In this document: in pieces, positions 1 through 8,050 of the stretch
How the letters are laid out: each line of letters begins with the position of its first letter
How positions within the stretch are numbered: position 1 is the stretch's first letter
Source of the DNA: CAYSAA01 sp964428905
GTDB taxonomy: Bacteria > Atribacterota > Phoenicimicrobiia > Phoenicimicrobiales > Stramentimicrobiaceae
DNA length: 21,941 nt
Direction of reading: 5' to 3'
Assembly (NCBI GenBank): GCA_964428905.1
Contig: CAYSAA010000244.1
Span: 1-21,941, forward strand
Notes under the pieces: model-generated
What the model was told of the DNA's origin: nothing
Databases searched by the model: none
What the model saw: only the letters and a program-made list of their open reading frames with translations
Translations under genes and position numbers: made by a program

Positions 1-74
1 TTTCCATGGTCTACATGACCTATAGTTCCGATATTAACATGCGGCTTGGTACGAACAAACTTCTCTTTAGCCAT
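1..74 (-). CDS. tuf: Elongation factor Tu, N-terminal fragment (runs off the left edge)
   Basis: The first 24 codons are visible and read MAKEKFVRTKPHVNIGTIGH followed by VDHG, the invariant EF-Tu N-terminus that leads into the first GTP-binding loop (GHVDHGKT). EF-Tu is the cytoplasmic GTPase that delivers aminoacyl-tRNA to the ribosomal A site. The ATG at 74 is preceded by a full AAGGAGG ribosome site at 85-91, so the start is secure. It lies about 160 bases downstream of three tRNA genes on the same strand, the layout known from E. coli thrU-tyrU-glyT-thrT-tufB. I see no convincing promoter in the AT-rich stretch between tRNA-Thr and this start, so it may share the tRNA transcript. The rest of the gene lies outside the window. 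Confidence 0.97.
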   Translation of the reverse strand, partial: MAKEKFVRTKPHVNIGTIGHVDHG

Positions 75-235
75 TTTGTTTTTTCCTCCTTAAAAGATAC
101 CTTTACTGTAATAATTGTAAATAATAGACTTATACAATAATATTGTTATTATTTTTACAAATAAAATAATATGATAATAAGCAAATAATTTAATAAGAAT
201 TAAAAAAGTTTCATATTTTTCCTTTTCCGTTTACC

Positions 236-312
236 TGGAGCCCACGACCGGAGTTGAACCGGTGACCTCATCCTTACCAAGGATGCGCTCTAACCTACTG
301 AGCTACGCGGGC
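236..312 (-). tRNA. tRNA-Thr (anticodon GGU)
   Basis: The minus strand folds as a complete cloverleaf of 77 bases including an encoded CCA (236-238). The acceptor stem is GCCCGCG with CGTGGGC (one G-U pair), the D stem GCTC/GAGC, the anticodon stem CATCC/GGATG around loop TTGGTAA (anticodon GGT), and the T stem ACCGG/CCGGT around TTCAACT. The discriminator base is U. It is the last tRNA before tuf and is separated from tRNA-Tyr by only 6 bases. Confidence 0.97.
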
Positions 313-318
313 AAAAAA

Positions 319-405
319 TGGTGGGGAGGGAAGGATTCGAACCTTCGAAGGCGTTCAGCCAACGGATCTACAGTCCGCTCCATTTGGCCACTTTGGTACC
401 TCCCC
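319..405 (-). tRNA. tRNA-Tyr (anticodon GUA)
   Basis: This is a class II tRNA of 87 bases with a long variable arm and encoded CCA (319-321). The acceptor stem is GGGGAGG with CCTCCCC, the anticodon stem GCGGA/TCCGT with loop CTGTAGA (anticodon GTA), and the T arm contains GGTTCGAATCC. The discriminator is A. The long variable arm together with a GTA anticodon is diagnostic of bacterial tRNA-Tyr. It sits between the two threonine tRNAs. Confidence 0.97.
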
Positions 406-435
406 AATTAAGTTCAATTATTTGTTTTTCATCAT

Positions 436-511
436 TGGAGCCGATGATCCGATTCGAACGGATGACCTGCTGATTACAAATCAGCTGCTCTACCAGCTGA
501 GCTACACCGGC
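436..511 (-). tRNA. tRNA-Thr (anticodon UGU)
   Basis: This is a complete 76-base cloverleaf with encoded CCA (436-438). The acceptor stem is GCCGGTG with CATCGGC, the D stem GCTC/GAGC, the anticodon stem GCTGA/TCAGC around TTTGTAA (anticodon TGT), and the T stem ATCCG/CGGAT around TTCGAAT. The discriminator is U, as in the other threonine tRNA. It is first in the tRNA cluster and starts a few bases after a consensus promoter (522-550). Confidence 0.97.
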
Positions 512-521
512 AACATTTAAC

Positions 522-550
522 ATTATAATTGTTTTTAAAGATGGAGTCAA
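522..550 (-). promoter_or_regulatory. Sigma-A-type promoter of the tRNA(-tuf) cluster
   Basis: On the minus strand a -35 box TTGACT (545-550) and a perfect -10 box TATAAT (522-527) are separated by exactly 17 bases. Transcription would begin about 4-5 bases before the first tRNA. The TGA stop codon of the sigma factor gene (547-549) lies inside the -35 box, so the two genes are packed without a spare base. Confidence 0.8.
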
Positions 551-1182
551 TTTAATTTAACAATAAACTCTAATTTTCGCTTAATCCTTTGTAAAGCATT
601 ATCAATAGATTTGCCACTTTTTCTAACCTCATTTGCAATCTCACGATATGTCTTACCTTCAAGGTAGCATTCAAGCACCATTTTCTCTAATTTTGATAAT
701 ACTTTTTCTAAGTTATTCTTTAATTCTTTGAATCTTTCTTGGGACAAAATTAAAGACATAGGATCATTAATATTTACATCATCAATAATATCCAACAACG
801 TCTGTTCAGAATTTTCCCGATACACCGGCTGATATAATGAAATATAGTAATTAAGTGGTAAATGCTTTTGTCTGGAGGCTGTTTTTATAGCAGTAAAAAT
901 CTGACGATTAATGCATATTTCAGCAAAAACCCTGAAAGAAGATAATTTTAAATCATTAAAACTTCTAACTGCTTTATAAAGACCAATCATACCTTCCTGA
1001 ATAATATCTTCAGTATCAGCACCGACCAGGAAATATGTTCTTGCTTTTATCTTGACCAATTTTTTATATTTGTTAATAATATATTGCTCTGCTAAGAGAT
1101 CTCCACAATTGGCCATGCTTGCCAGCAAACGATCATTATATTTTCGATAAGTGCTAAGAGATTTTTCTTCATAAACTACCAA
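547..1182 (-). CDS. sigH: RNA polymerase sigma factor, SigH (Spo0H) family
   Basis: This is a group-3-like sigma-70 factor that redirects core RNA polymerase to an alternative promoter set. It aligns by eye with B. subtilis SigH: region 2 carries KARTYFLVGADTEDIIQEGM and GLYKAVRSF, followed by the RQKHLPLNYY stretch, and region 4 ends with YREIANEVRKSGKSIDNALQ and RIKRKLE. Length is about 211 residues, close to the 218 of SigH. The open frame extends to a TTG at 1188, but only one base separates that from the AGGAGG ribosome site (1190-1195). The in-frame TTG at 1182 has a 7-base spacing, so I use it. It has its own promoter at 1267-1296. In B. subtilis SigH governs the transition to stationary phase and early sporulation; here the regulon is unknown. 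Family confidence is high, functional equivalence moderate. Confidence 0.92.
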   Translation of the reverse strand: MVVYEEKSLSTYRKYNDRLLASMANCGDLLAEQYIINKYKKLVKIKARTYFLVGADTEDIIQEGMIGLYKAVRSFNDLKLSSFRVFAEICINRQIFTAIKTASRQKHLPLNYYISLYQPVYRENSEQTLLDIIDDVNINDPMSLILSQERFKELKNNLEKVLSKLEKMVLECYLEGKTYREIANEVRKSGKSIDNALQRIKRKLEFIVKLN

Positions 1183-1266
1183 CGGCAAACCTCCTGTTAC
1201 TTATATCTCCCAGCTTTCCTTTAGATGGAAATACAGAAAATCAAATAATTTCAGAATATTTACTCA

Positions 1267-1296
1267 ATTATAGTCTAAGCTTCAAAACATAGTCAA
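1267..1296 (-). promoter_or_regulatory. Sigma-A-type promoter of sigH
   Basis: The minus strand shows TTGACT (1291-1296), an 18-base spacer and TATAAT (1267-1272). The predicted leader is about 75-80 bases. The -35 box contains the TGA stop codon of cysS (1293-1295), the same arrangement as at the tRNA promoter downstream. It should let sigH be transcribed apart from cysS. Confidence 0.72.
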
Positions 1297-2720
1297 GCCT
1301 TTTTCCATCTAATTCCCTCTGCTGTATCCTCTAAAATAATGCCCATTTCCTCTAGTTGAGTTCTGATCCTGTCAGCAGTTTTCCAGTCACCTTTACCCCT
1401 GGCCAATTCTCTTTCTTGTATCATTTCTTCGATTTCTTTCTCCTTAACCCGCTCTTGTTCATTCATTTTTGAAAGATATTTGAAACCTAATATTCTACTT
1501 CCATATTTTTCATAAAATTTTAAAACCTCTTGAAGCACTTCCCTATTTTTTGATCCCTCATGATTCAGATATATATTTGCTTCCTTAGCTAATAGAAATA
1601 AAGTGCTTAATGCAACGGGGGTATTGAAATCATCATCCATTGCCTGAATAAATTTTTCCCCAAGTTGCATTTTTTTATCCAACAAGCTTTTACTATCATT
1701 GTCAATTTTATTTGTGAATCGACTCTGTTGAAGTAAAAATTGAATATTATAAATCAAATTACCCAATGTTTCCATGCTATTCTTTGACTGTTCTATCTGG
1801 TCTATTGAATAATTCAGTGGGCTTCGGTAATGGGCTGAAAGTAAAAAATGCCTGATTATTGAACCGTCATATTTCTGGCAAAGGTCTCTTATGGTTAATA
1901 TATTTCCCAGTGATTTGGACATTTTTTGATTTTCTATTTTCAAATAACCATTGTGTAACCAATATTTTGCAAATAATTTTCCGCTTAAAGCTTCGCTTTG
2001 GGCAATTTCATTTTCATGATGTGGAAAAATTAAATCTGCCCCACCAGCATGAATATCAAAACTTTCTCCTAAATATTTACTGGACATTACCGAGCATTCT
2101 ATATGCCACCCCGGACGTCCATGCCCCCAGGGGCTATCCCAATAAGGCTCATTTTGTTTGGCTTTTTTCCATAAGACAAAATCATGAGGATTTTTTTTTC
2201 TTTCATCAAGATCAATCCTTGCACCAGACCTAATTTCATCCATATTTTGTTTGGATAATTTACCATAATCTTTAAATCGATTCACATCAAAGAAAACATC
2301 CCCCTCTACTATATAGGTATAACCTTTGCTTCCCAGTCCTTGGATAAATTGAATAATATCAGGGATATGCTCTGTTGCCCGAGGATATACGTCAGCTCTC
2401 CCTATATGCAAGCAGTCAGCATCCTGGAAATATTCCTTAATATATCTTTCTGCTACTTCTGAATAGGCTATTCCCATTTCATTCGCTTTTTTGATTACCT
2501 TGTCATCAATATCCGTGAAATTAGTAACATATTTCACACGGTATTTCTTAAACTGTAAATATCTTCTTAAAACTTCAAAAATAAGAAATGGCCTGGCATT
2601 ACCAATATGAAAAAAATTATAAACCGTCGGCCCACAAACATACATACCAACCTGTTTTTCATTAAGGGGAATAAATGTTTCCTTCTTTCTGGTTAATGTG
2701 TTGTATAGTTTTAGACTCAA
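1293..2720 (-). CDS. cysS: Cysteinyl-tRNA synthetase
   Basis: This class I aminoacyl-tRNA synthetase charges tRNA-Cys in the cytoplasm. The 475-residue length is normal for bacterial CysRS. The HIGH-type signature HIGN is at residues 38-41, just after the zinc ligand Cys29 (MYVCGPTVYN). Further zinc ligands lie in GWHIECSVMS and in the FPHHENEIAQSEA motif, and the KMSKSLGN ATP-binding loop is near residue 266. The C-terminal helical anticodon-binding part is present (ELARGKGDWKTADRIR). The start is a TTG preceded by GAGGG with a 7-base gap, and no ATG competes. It follows yacL by 44 bases with no visible promoter or terminator and is probably co-transcribed with it. In B. subtilis cysS is also in the clpC-sigH neighbourhood. 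Confidence 0.98.
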   Translation of the reverse strand: MSLKLYNTLTRKKETFIPLNEKQVGMYVCGPTVYNFFHIGNARPFLIFEVLRRYLQFKKYRVKYVTNFTDIDDKVIKKANEMGIAYSEVAERYIKEYFQDADCLHIGRADVYPRATEHIPDIIQFIQGLGSKGYTYIVEGDVFFDVNRFKDYGKLSKQNMDEIRSGARIDLDERKKNPHDFVLWKKAKQNEPYWDSPWGHGRPGWHIECSVMSSKYLGESFDIHAGGADLIFPHHENEIAQSEALSGKLFAKYWLHNGYLKIENQKMSKSLGNILTIRDLCQKYDGSIIRHFLLSAHYRSPLNYSIDQIEQSKNSMETLGNLIYNIQFLLQQSRFTNKIDNDSKSLLDKKMQLGEKFIQAMDDDFNTPVALSTLFLLAKEANIYLNHEGSKNREVLQEVLKFYEKYGSRILGFKYLSKMNEQERVKEKEIEEMIQERELARGKGDWKTADRIRTQLEEMGIILEDTAEGIRWKKA

Positions 2721-2764
2721 TGAAATTCCCTCACTTTCTGATTAAATGATAAAAAACGAATCCA

Positions 2765-3901
2765 TCAATACTTTCTTTGAGTAGAATGATTTTTTTTACC
2801 ATAACTTGATTCATAGTTTTTTTTAGTAAGTTTTTCCTTGATTCGACCAAATATCATTCTTCCCGCTGGAGTTTGCAAAATACTAGTCACAGTAACTTTG
2901 ACTTTGTCCCCTATATTTTTAATTCCATTCTCCACTACAATCATAGTACCATCATCTAAATATGCTACTCCTTGACCGGATTCCTTCCCCTCCTTAACAA
3001 TCTGAGTAATTAACTCTTCCCCAGGCAATATAATCGATTTTAAGGCATTGGAAAGGTCATTTATATTTAAAACCGACACATCTTCCAACTGAGCTAATTT
3101 ATTGAGATTGTAGTCATTTGTTAAAACTTTGGCATCTAAGTCTTTGGCTAACCTGATTAACTTGGTATCAACACTTTTCAAATCATGATAGTCCTGGCTA
3201 ATAATTTTAATTTTATTAGTATGAATTTTATTTATTCTATTTAAAACATCCAAGCCACGTCGACCACGATTGCGTTTCAAAGGCTCAGAAGAATCTGCAA
3301 TAGCTTGTAATTCATTTAACACGAAACGTGGGATAATTAACTCACCTTCTAAAAAATCTGTCTGGCAAATATCTGCAATTCTCCCGTCAATAATTACACT
3401 AGTATCCAGAACTTTTGGTTGATATTGAGAAACTTTGTCCCTTTTTTTAAATCTCCCAATATTTTTTCTATAAAAATTGACACTCTCTTCTCGCTTACTC
3501 AAACCAAGTGTGCTACCTAATAAACCAAATGTAACATTAAGTATAATGGGTAAGTAATTTCCGATAAATGGAATAAAAGACAAGGAATAGGCCAATAAAT
3601 TAGCTATAATTAAACCAACAATGAGACCTATTACTCCCGAAAGGATATTCTGAACAGGAATTTTTAAAAGATAGGATATGAATCTTTTTCCTAAACAACT
3701 TAACTTTCTATGACTTAGTATAAATAGTATAAATCCGAAAAAACTACCAATGATAAATGATAATATGAGTAATAGCCATTTTTGATTAGCAAATATGTCT
3801 ATCGTATTTATGACTTTGATGCCAGGAACAACTTCATAACCGATTAACCCACCGGCCAGAATAAATAAAAAACAATAAATTTTTTTGGTTAGACCTGACA
3901 A
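2765..3901 (-). CDS. yacL: Membrane-anchored PIN-TRAM domain protein (YacL family)
   Basis: The N-terminal third holds about four hydrophobic segments (residues near 8-25, 42-62, 82-110 and 112-130), so the protein is probably membrane-anchored with a cytoplasmic C-terminus. A PIN nuclease-fold domain follows. It begins VLDTSVIIDGRIADI and contains LNELQAIADSSE, RGRRGLDVLNR and KVLTNDYNLNKLAQ, which supply the acidic residues typical of PIN domains. A TRAM RNA-binding domain follows (GVAYLDDGTMIVVENG to GRMIFGRI). This architecture is the YacL family; its cellular substrate is not established. A TTG at 3910 directly abuts the GGAGG ribosome site and cannot use it. The TTG at 3901 has a 9-base spacing, so I start there (378 residues). 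It follows radA with no disA in between, unlike B. subtilis. Confidence 0.9.
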   Translation of the reverse strand: MSGLTKKIYCFLFILAGGLIGYEVVPGIKVINTIDIFANQKWLLLILSFIIGSFFGFILFILSHRKLSCLGKRFISYLLKIPVQNILSGVIGLIVGLIIANLLAYSLSFIPFIGNYLPIILNVTFGLLGSTLGLSKREESVNFYRKNIGRFKKRDKVSQYQPKVLDTSVIIDGRIADICQTDFLEGELIIPRFVLNELQAIADSSEPLKRNRGRRGLDVLNRINKIHTNKIKIISQDYHDLKSVDTKLIRLAKDLDAKVLTNDYNLNKLAQLEDVSVLNINDLSNALKSIILPGEELITQIVKEGKESGQGVAYLDDGTMIVVENGIKNIGDKVKVTVTSILQTPAGRMIFGRIKEKLTKKNYESSYGKKNHSTQRKY

Positions 3902-4034
3902 AACAAACAACCTCCTCTATTCAATTTTTATATGATTTGTCTCCTGCTATTTTATTTGGTGCAACTATCACCACCTTTTTCATCTCAATCATATAACCCA
4001 AGTTCATAAACTTCATTATGGGAAAAGCAATTAA

Positions 4035-4063
4035 ATTATATCATTCACCTAAATATGTGTCAA
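4035..4063 (-). promoter_or_regulatory. Consensus extended -10 promoter upstream of yacL
   Basis: The minus strand reads TTGACA (4058-4063), exactly 17 bases, then TATAAT (4035-4040), preceded by TGA to give the extended -10 form TGnTATAAT. It matches the sigma-A consensus at both boxes. It lies in the radA-yacL gap and predicts an unusually long leader of about 125 bases before the yacL start. It should drive yacL-cysS independently of the clpC transcript. Confidence 0.85.
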
Positions 4064-4107
4064 AGTTATCACTAAAGGGGTACTTGTCCCTTTGAAATGT
4101 TGGCCTA

Positions 4108-5475
4108 TTATTTTTTCCCAAAAACATTCAATAACTCATGCACATTCTGAATACCTTTAATTTCTAAATGGTCATACAATGAAGATATCTGTTTGGCATT
4201 TTCCAAAGGTATGATACATTTTTTATAACCGATTTTTTGAGCTTCATTAAGTCTCCGTTCACACATACCCACTGATCTTAATTCACCCGTTAAACCTAAT
4301 TCACCAAAAACTACTGTATTCATATCTATAGCAAATCCTTTGCTGCTGCTGATCATTGCTAAGGCAATCCCTAAATCAATCGCGGGTTCACTGATCTTGA
4401 TTCCTCCCGCAGCATTAACATAGATATCCTTATACTGAAATTGGAGTCCCAGTCGATTCTCTAAAACTGCAATGATTAATGAAACTCGATTATAATCAAC
4501 ACCGGTTGATATACGCCTGGGGTTATTTAAAAAAGAAGAGCTGACTAGTGCCTCAATTTCTACTGCCAATGGCCGACTTCCTTCAAAGGTTACCGTTGTA
4601 ACCGTTCCGGGGATAGCCTGGCTCCGTGAAGATAATAACATTTTAGAAGGATTCATAACTTCCTTTAACCCTTCATTCTCCATCTGAAAGATGCCCAATT
4701 CATTGGTTGTCCCGAAACGATTCTTAATGCCTCTTAAAATCCTGAATGAATGAAATCTCTCTCCTTCCATATATAATACAGTATCAACCATATGTTCCAA
4801 TATTTTCGGTCCAGCAATTGCACCTCCCTTGGTTACATGGCCGATGATAATCATAGCAATATTGTTTTTCTTAGCAATTTCCATTAATTTAGAAGTACAA
4901 TTTTTTACCTGATTAACACTACCCGGCATTGACAGAACAGATGCATCATTAATAATTTGAATTGAGTCAATGACAGCTATCTTAGGTCTTAAGTACTTTA
5001 TCTGGGCAATAATCTGATCCAAATCAGTTTCAGATAGTATATATAACTGACTTGCATCAACAGACAGCCTTTGGGCTCTTAAATGAAGCTGCTTCATTGA
5101 CTCCTCAGCTGAAATATAAAGAGATTTTCCAATATTCTTAGCAAGTTGATTCGCTATCTGAAGAACCAATGTTGATTTACCAATTCCAGGCTCTCCTCCA
5201 ATAAGAATAAGCGAACCTGAAACAACTCCTCCTCCTAAAACACGATCAAACTCTTGAATACCCGATTGATAACGATTATTCTCACGACTGAACTGAAAAT
5301 GGTTGATAGGCTGCGCATAATTTTCTTTACCATTTTTATATAATATTCTATTATTATCTAATCTTTCCTGCTTTATGAAAGAATTCCATGCTCCACAGCT
5401 GGGACATCGTCCCAGCCATTGAGAAGTTTCGTAATTGCATTTTTCACATTGAAAAAAAGTTTTATTATTTTTCAT
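4108..5475 (-). CDS. radA: DNA repair protein RadA (Sms)
   Basis: RadA is a RecA-related ATPase and DnaB-like branch-migration helicase acting in recombinational repair. The sequence has the N-terminal four-cysteine zinc finger (Cys10, Cys13, Cys24, Cys27), a Walker A loop GEPGIGKST at about residues 94-102, a Walker B region VIDSIQII, the RadA signature KNRFG at about 251-255, and a C-terminal Lon-protease-like domain (ISTGVDYNRVSLIIAVLENR to FGELGLTGELRSV). The open frame could begin at a TTG at 5484, but the ATG at 5475 places the first zinc cysteine at residue 10, as in B. subtilis RadA, so I prefer it; neither start has a strong ribosome site. The resulting 455 residues is normal. It follows clpC by 41 bases, the arrangement seen in Bacillus. 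Confidence 0.97.
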   Translation of the reverse strand: MKNNKTFFQCEKCNYETSQWLGRCPSCGAWNSFIKQERLDNNRILYKNGKENYAQPINHFQFSRENNRYQSGIQEFDRVLGGGVVSGSLILIGGEPGIGKSTLVLQIANQLAKNIGKSLYISAEESMKQLHLRAQRLSVDASQLYILSETDLDQIIAQIKYLRPKIAVIDSIQIINDASVLSMPGSVNQVKNCTSKLMEIAKKNNIAMIIIGHVTKGGAIAGPKILEHMVDTVLYMEGERFHSFRILRGIKNRFGTTNELGIFQMENEGLKEVMNPSKMLLSSRSQAIPGTVTTVTFEGSRPLAVEIEALVSSSFLNNPRRISTGVDYNRVSLIIAVLENRLGLQFQYKDIYVNAAGGIKISEPAIDLGIALAMISSSKGFAIDMNTVVFGELGLTGELRSVGMCERRLNEAQKIGYKKCIIPLENAKQISSLYDHLEIKGIQNVHELLNVFGKK

Positions 5476-5516
5476 TCTTATCAATTTGACATTTCTATTT
5501 CTACTTATAAAAAAAA

Positions 5517-8012
5517 TTATTTATTATTGCCATTATCGTTGCCATGCTGTTGATTTATGGTCTTGCTGGTTTTGCCTTTACTTTTTTCAAATACGATTTT
5601 CCCATTTTTGCCTCTGATGATTATTTGATCATTTTCTTTAAACTCGCCGGAAAGTAGTTTTTCTGATATCGGATTCTCTACTAATCTTTCAATAGTTCTT
5701 CTTAATGGCCTTGCACCAAAATTAGGATCATATCCCTCTTTAGCCAAAATATCTTTAGCGCTTTTTCTGGCTATAAAAGTAATCTTTTGTTCTGATAACA
5801 ACTCTCTAACTTCATTTAGCAGCAAATCGGCAATCTGTTCGATTTCACCTTGAGTTAGGCTTTTAAAAACAATAACCTCATCTATACGATTAAGGAACTC
5901 AGGCCGGAATGTTTTATTTAATTCACCCATAACGCTTTCTTTGATATCCTTATATGACATTTGTTCGGCCTCTTTGGCACTCCTGAATCCCAAAGAGGTT
6001 CCTTTTTTAATTAAGGTTGCACCAACATTAGACGTCATAATAATAACAGTATTCTTAAAGTCAACTACCCTTCCCTGGGCATCTGTCAGTCTACCATCCT
6101 CAAATATCTGCAAAAGAATGTTAAAGACATCAGGATGCGCCTTTTCAATTTCATCGAGCAATACCACTGAGTAAGGACGCCTTCTTACCTTTTCTGTTAA
6201 TTGGCCACCCTCTTCATAACCAACATACCCCGGAGGAGCTCCTACTAAACGGGAAACGGCAAATTTCTCCATGTACTCAGACATGTCAAGGCTGATCATA
6301 GCATTCTCGTCTCCAAATAGAAATTCGGCTAAACTTCTTGCCAATTCAGTTTTCCCTACACCAGTCGGGCCCAGAAAAACAAAGGAACCAATAGGTCGTT
6401 TGGGATCTTTCATTCCGGCACGTGCTCTGCGGACTGCTCTTGAAATTGCATTAATTGCTTCCTCTTGACCAACAATCCGTTTATGTATTTCATCTTCCAT
6501 TCGAATAAGCTTCTTCGCTTCCTCTTCTTTGAGAGAATAAACAGGAACACCCGACCAACTGGAAACAACCTCTGCTACATCCTCAGCCGTTACCTCAATT
6601 TTGTCCTTTGTTCTTCCTGTTTCCCATTCTTTTTTAATTTCACTATACCGATCTTCGTACTTTCTTTCTTTATCCCGTAACCTGGCAGCTTTCTCAAATT
6701 CCTGTAGTTTTACAGCAGCTTCTTTCTCTTTTCTTATCTTTAATAATTGTTCCTCTACTTCTTTCACGTCAGGGGGATAAACTGTATTTTTCAATTTAAC
6801 TCGTGAAGATGCCTCATCAATAACATCAATCGCCTTGTCAGGTAAGAAACGGCCAGAAACATATCGTGCTGCCAGCTTGACTGCAGATATTAAAGACTGG
6901 TCAGTGATGGTTAACTTATGATGGGCTTCATATTTATCCCTTAATCCTATCAATATTTGAATCGCTTCCTCAATAGAGGGTTCCAGCACATAAATCGGTT
7001 GAAATCGTCTCTCTAACGCCTTGTCTTTTTCAATATATTTACGGTATTCATCTGTAGTTGTTGCCCCAATAGCCTGGATTTCTCCTCTGGCCAAAGCGGG
7101 TTTTAAGATATTTGATGCATCAATCGCACCTTCCGCTGCCCCTGCTCCAACCAGGGTATGTAATTCATCAATAAACAAAATAACATCGTTCGAATTCTGT
7201 ACTTCTTTAACAATTTTTTTAAGACGTTTTTCAAACTCACCCCGATATTTTGTGCCGGCAACAATTAAGGCAAGATCCAAGGAAATGATTCTTTTATTCT
7301 TGAGTATTTCCGGTACATCATGATTGGCAATTTTTTGGGCCAATCCTTCCACGATTGCTGTTTTTCCCACACCGGCTTCGCCAATCAAACATGGGTTGTT
7401 CTTTTTTCTGCGGCTTAATATCTGTATCACTCGTTGTATTTCATTATTTCTCCCTACCACTGGATCGAGCTTCTCCTCTCTAGCCAGGTCTGTCAAGTCT
7501 CTGCCAAATTCATCCAATGTAGGTACTTTACTATCCCTGTGAGTACTACCTCCGGCTGCTGCCTCGGTGGAATGGCTGCTTTCCATTAACACCTTCATAA
7601 CCTGGGAATAGATAGTTTCAATATCAATACCCATATCAGTCAATATTCGAGTAGCAACACCGCTTCCTTCCTTGATAAGACCTAATAAGAGATGCTCGGT
7701 GCCAATATAATTTTGTCCCAATTGGCTTGCTTCTTGTGAAGCTAACTCCAGGACCTTCTTCGCTCTGGGGGTAAAAGTAATTTCGCTTACTTCCTGATAT
7801 TCACCTTTCCCTACTGTTTTTTCAATTTCCTCAATAACTTTTTCAGACTCTATTCCTAATTCACGCAAAATTTTACCAGCAATGCCTTCATTTTCTTTTA
7901 CTAAACCGACTAAAATATGTTCGGTTCCGATATAATTATGATTAAGATTAACGGCTTCTTCTTGGGCCATCATAATCACTTTTCTAACTTTTTCAGTATA
8001 TCTCTTAAACAT
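5517..8012 (-). CDS. clpC: ATP-dependent Clp protease ATPase subunit ClpC
   Basis: This is an AAA+ unfoldase that feeds substrates into ClpP and works with the McsA/McsB arginine-phosphorylation system. Two Clp N repeats occupy residues 1-145. The first AAA module has Walker A GEAGVGKT (211-218) and Walker B ILFIDE. A UVR-type segment lies around 433-456 (LQEFEKAARLRDKER) within the middle region that binds adaptors. The second AAA module has GPTGVGKT (548-555). An LGF tripeptide (674-676) matches the ClpP-docking loop, so it should pair with ClpP. The 831-residue length is normal for ClpC. The ATG is preceded by GGAAGG. The C-terminal tail is rich in Asn, Gly and Lys. It lies 38 bases after mcsB in the typical mcsA-mcsB-clpC order. 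Confidence 0.98.
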   Translation of the reverse strand: MFKRYTEKVRKVIMMAQEEAVNLNHNYIGTEHILVGLVKENEGIAGKILRELGIESEKVIEEIEKTVGKGEYQEVSEITFTPRAKKVLELASQEASQLGQNYIGTEHLLLGLIKEGSGVATRILTDMGIDIETIYSQVMKVLMESSHSTEAAAGGSTHRDSKVPTLDEFGRDLTDLAREEKLDPVVGRNNEIQRVIQILSRRKKNNPCLIGEAGVGKTAIVEGLAQKIANHDVPEILKNKRIISLDLALIVAGTKYRGEFEKRLKKIVKEVQNSNDVILFIDELHTLVGAGAAEGAIDASNILKPALARGEIQAIGATTTDEYRKYIEKDKALERRFQPIYVLEPSIEEAIQILIGLRDKYEAHHKLTITDQSLISAVKLAARYVSGRFLPDKAIDVIDEASSRVKLKNTVYPPDVKEVEEQLLKIRKEKEAAVKLQEFEKAARLRDKERKYEDRYSEIKKEWETGRTKDKIEVTAEDVAEVVSSWSGVPVYSLKEEEAKKLIRMEDEIHKRIVGQEEAINAISRAVRRARAGMKDPKRPIGSFVFLGPTGVGKTELARSLAEFLFGDENAMISLDMSEYMEKFAVSRLVGAPPGYVGYEEGGQLTEKVRRRPYSVVLLDEIEKAHPDVFNILLQIFEDGRLTDAQGRVVDFKNTVIIMTSNVGATLIKKGTSLGFRSAKEAEQMSYKDIKESVMGELNKTFRPEFLNRIDEVIVFKSLTQGEIEQIADLLLNEVRELLSEQKITFIARKSAKDILAKEGYDPNFGARPLRRTIERLVENPISEKLLSGEFKENDQIIIRGKNGKIVFEKSKGKTSKTINQQHGNDNGNNK

Positions 8013-8050
8013 TTTTTCATCCTTCCCTTATTTATTCCTGAATACACAAA

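Noticed and set aside
92..235. Separate promoter for tuf in the AT-rich gap
   Set aside because: Several TTGTAA- and TATAAG-like strings occur, but none has both boxes at 16-18 bases.
368..550. Open frame of 60 codons on the minus strand over the tRNA genes
   Set aside because: It spans tRNA-Thr(UGU) and part of tRNA-Tyr, which explain the sequence completely.
1859..2233. Open frame of 124 codons on the plus strand
   Set aside because: It lies wholly inside cysS on the opposite strand, has no ribosome site and no recognisable domain.
2721..2764. T-box riboswitch before cysS
   Set aside because: The gap to yacL is only 44 bases, too short for a T-box leader, and none of its motifs is present.
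4079..4101. Hairpin AAAGGG/CCCTTT after radA as a terminator
   Set aside because: The stem is short and is not followed by a T run; the next notable feature is the yacL promoter.
5941..7542. Several plus-strand open frames inside clpC
   Set aside because: They are antisense shadows of a highly conserved gene, with compositions that mirror its codons.
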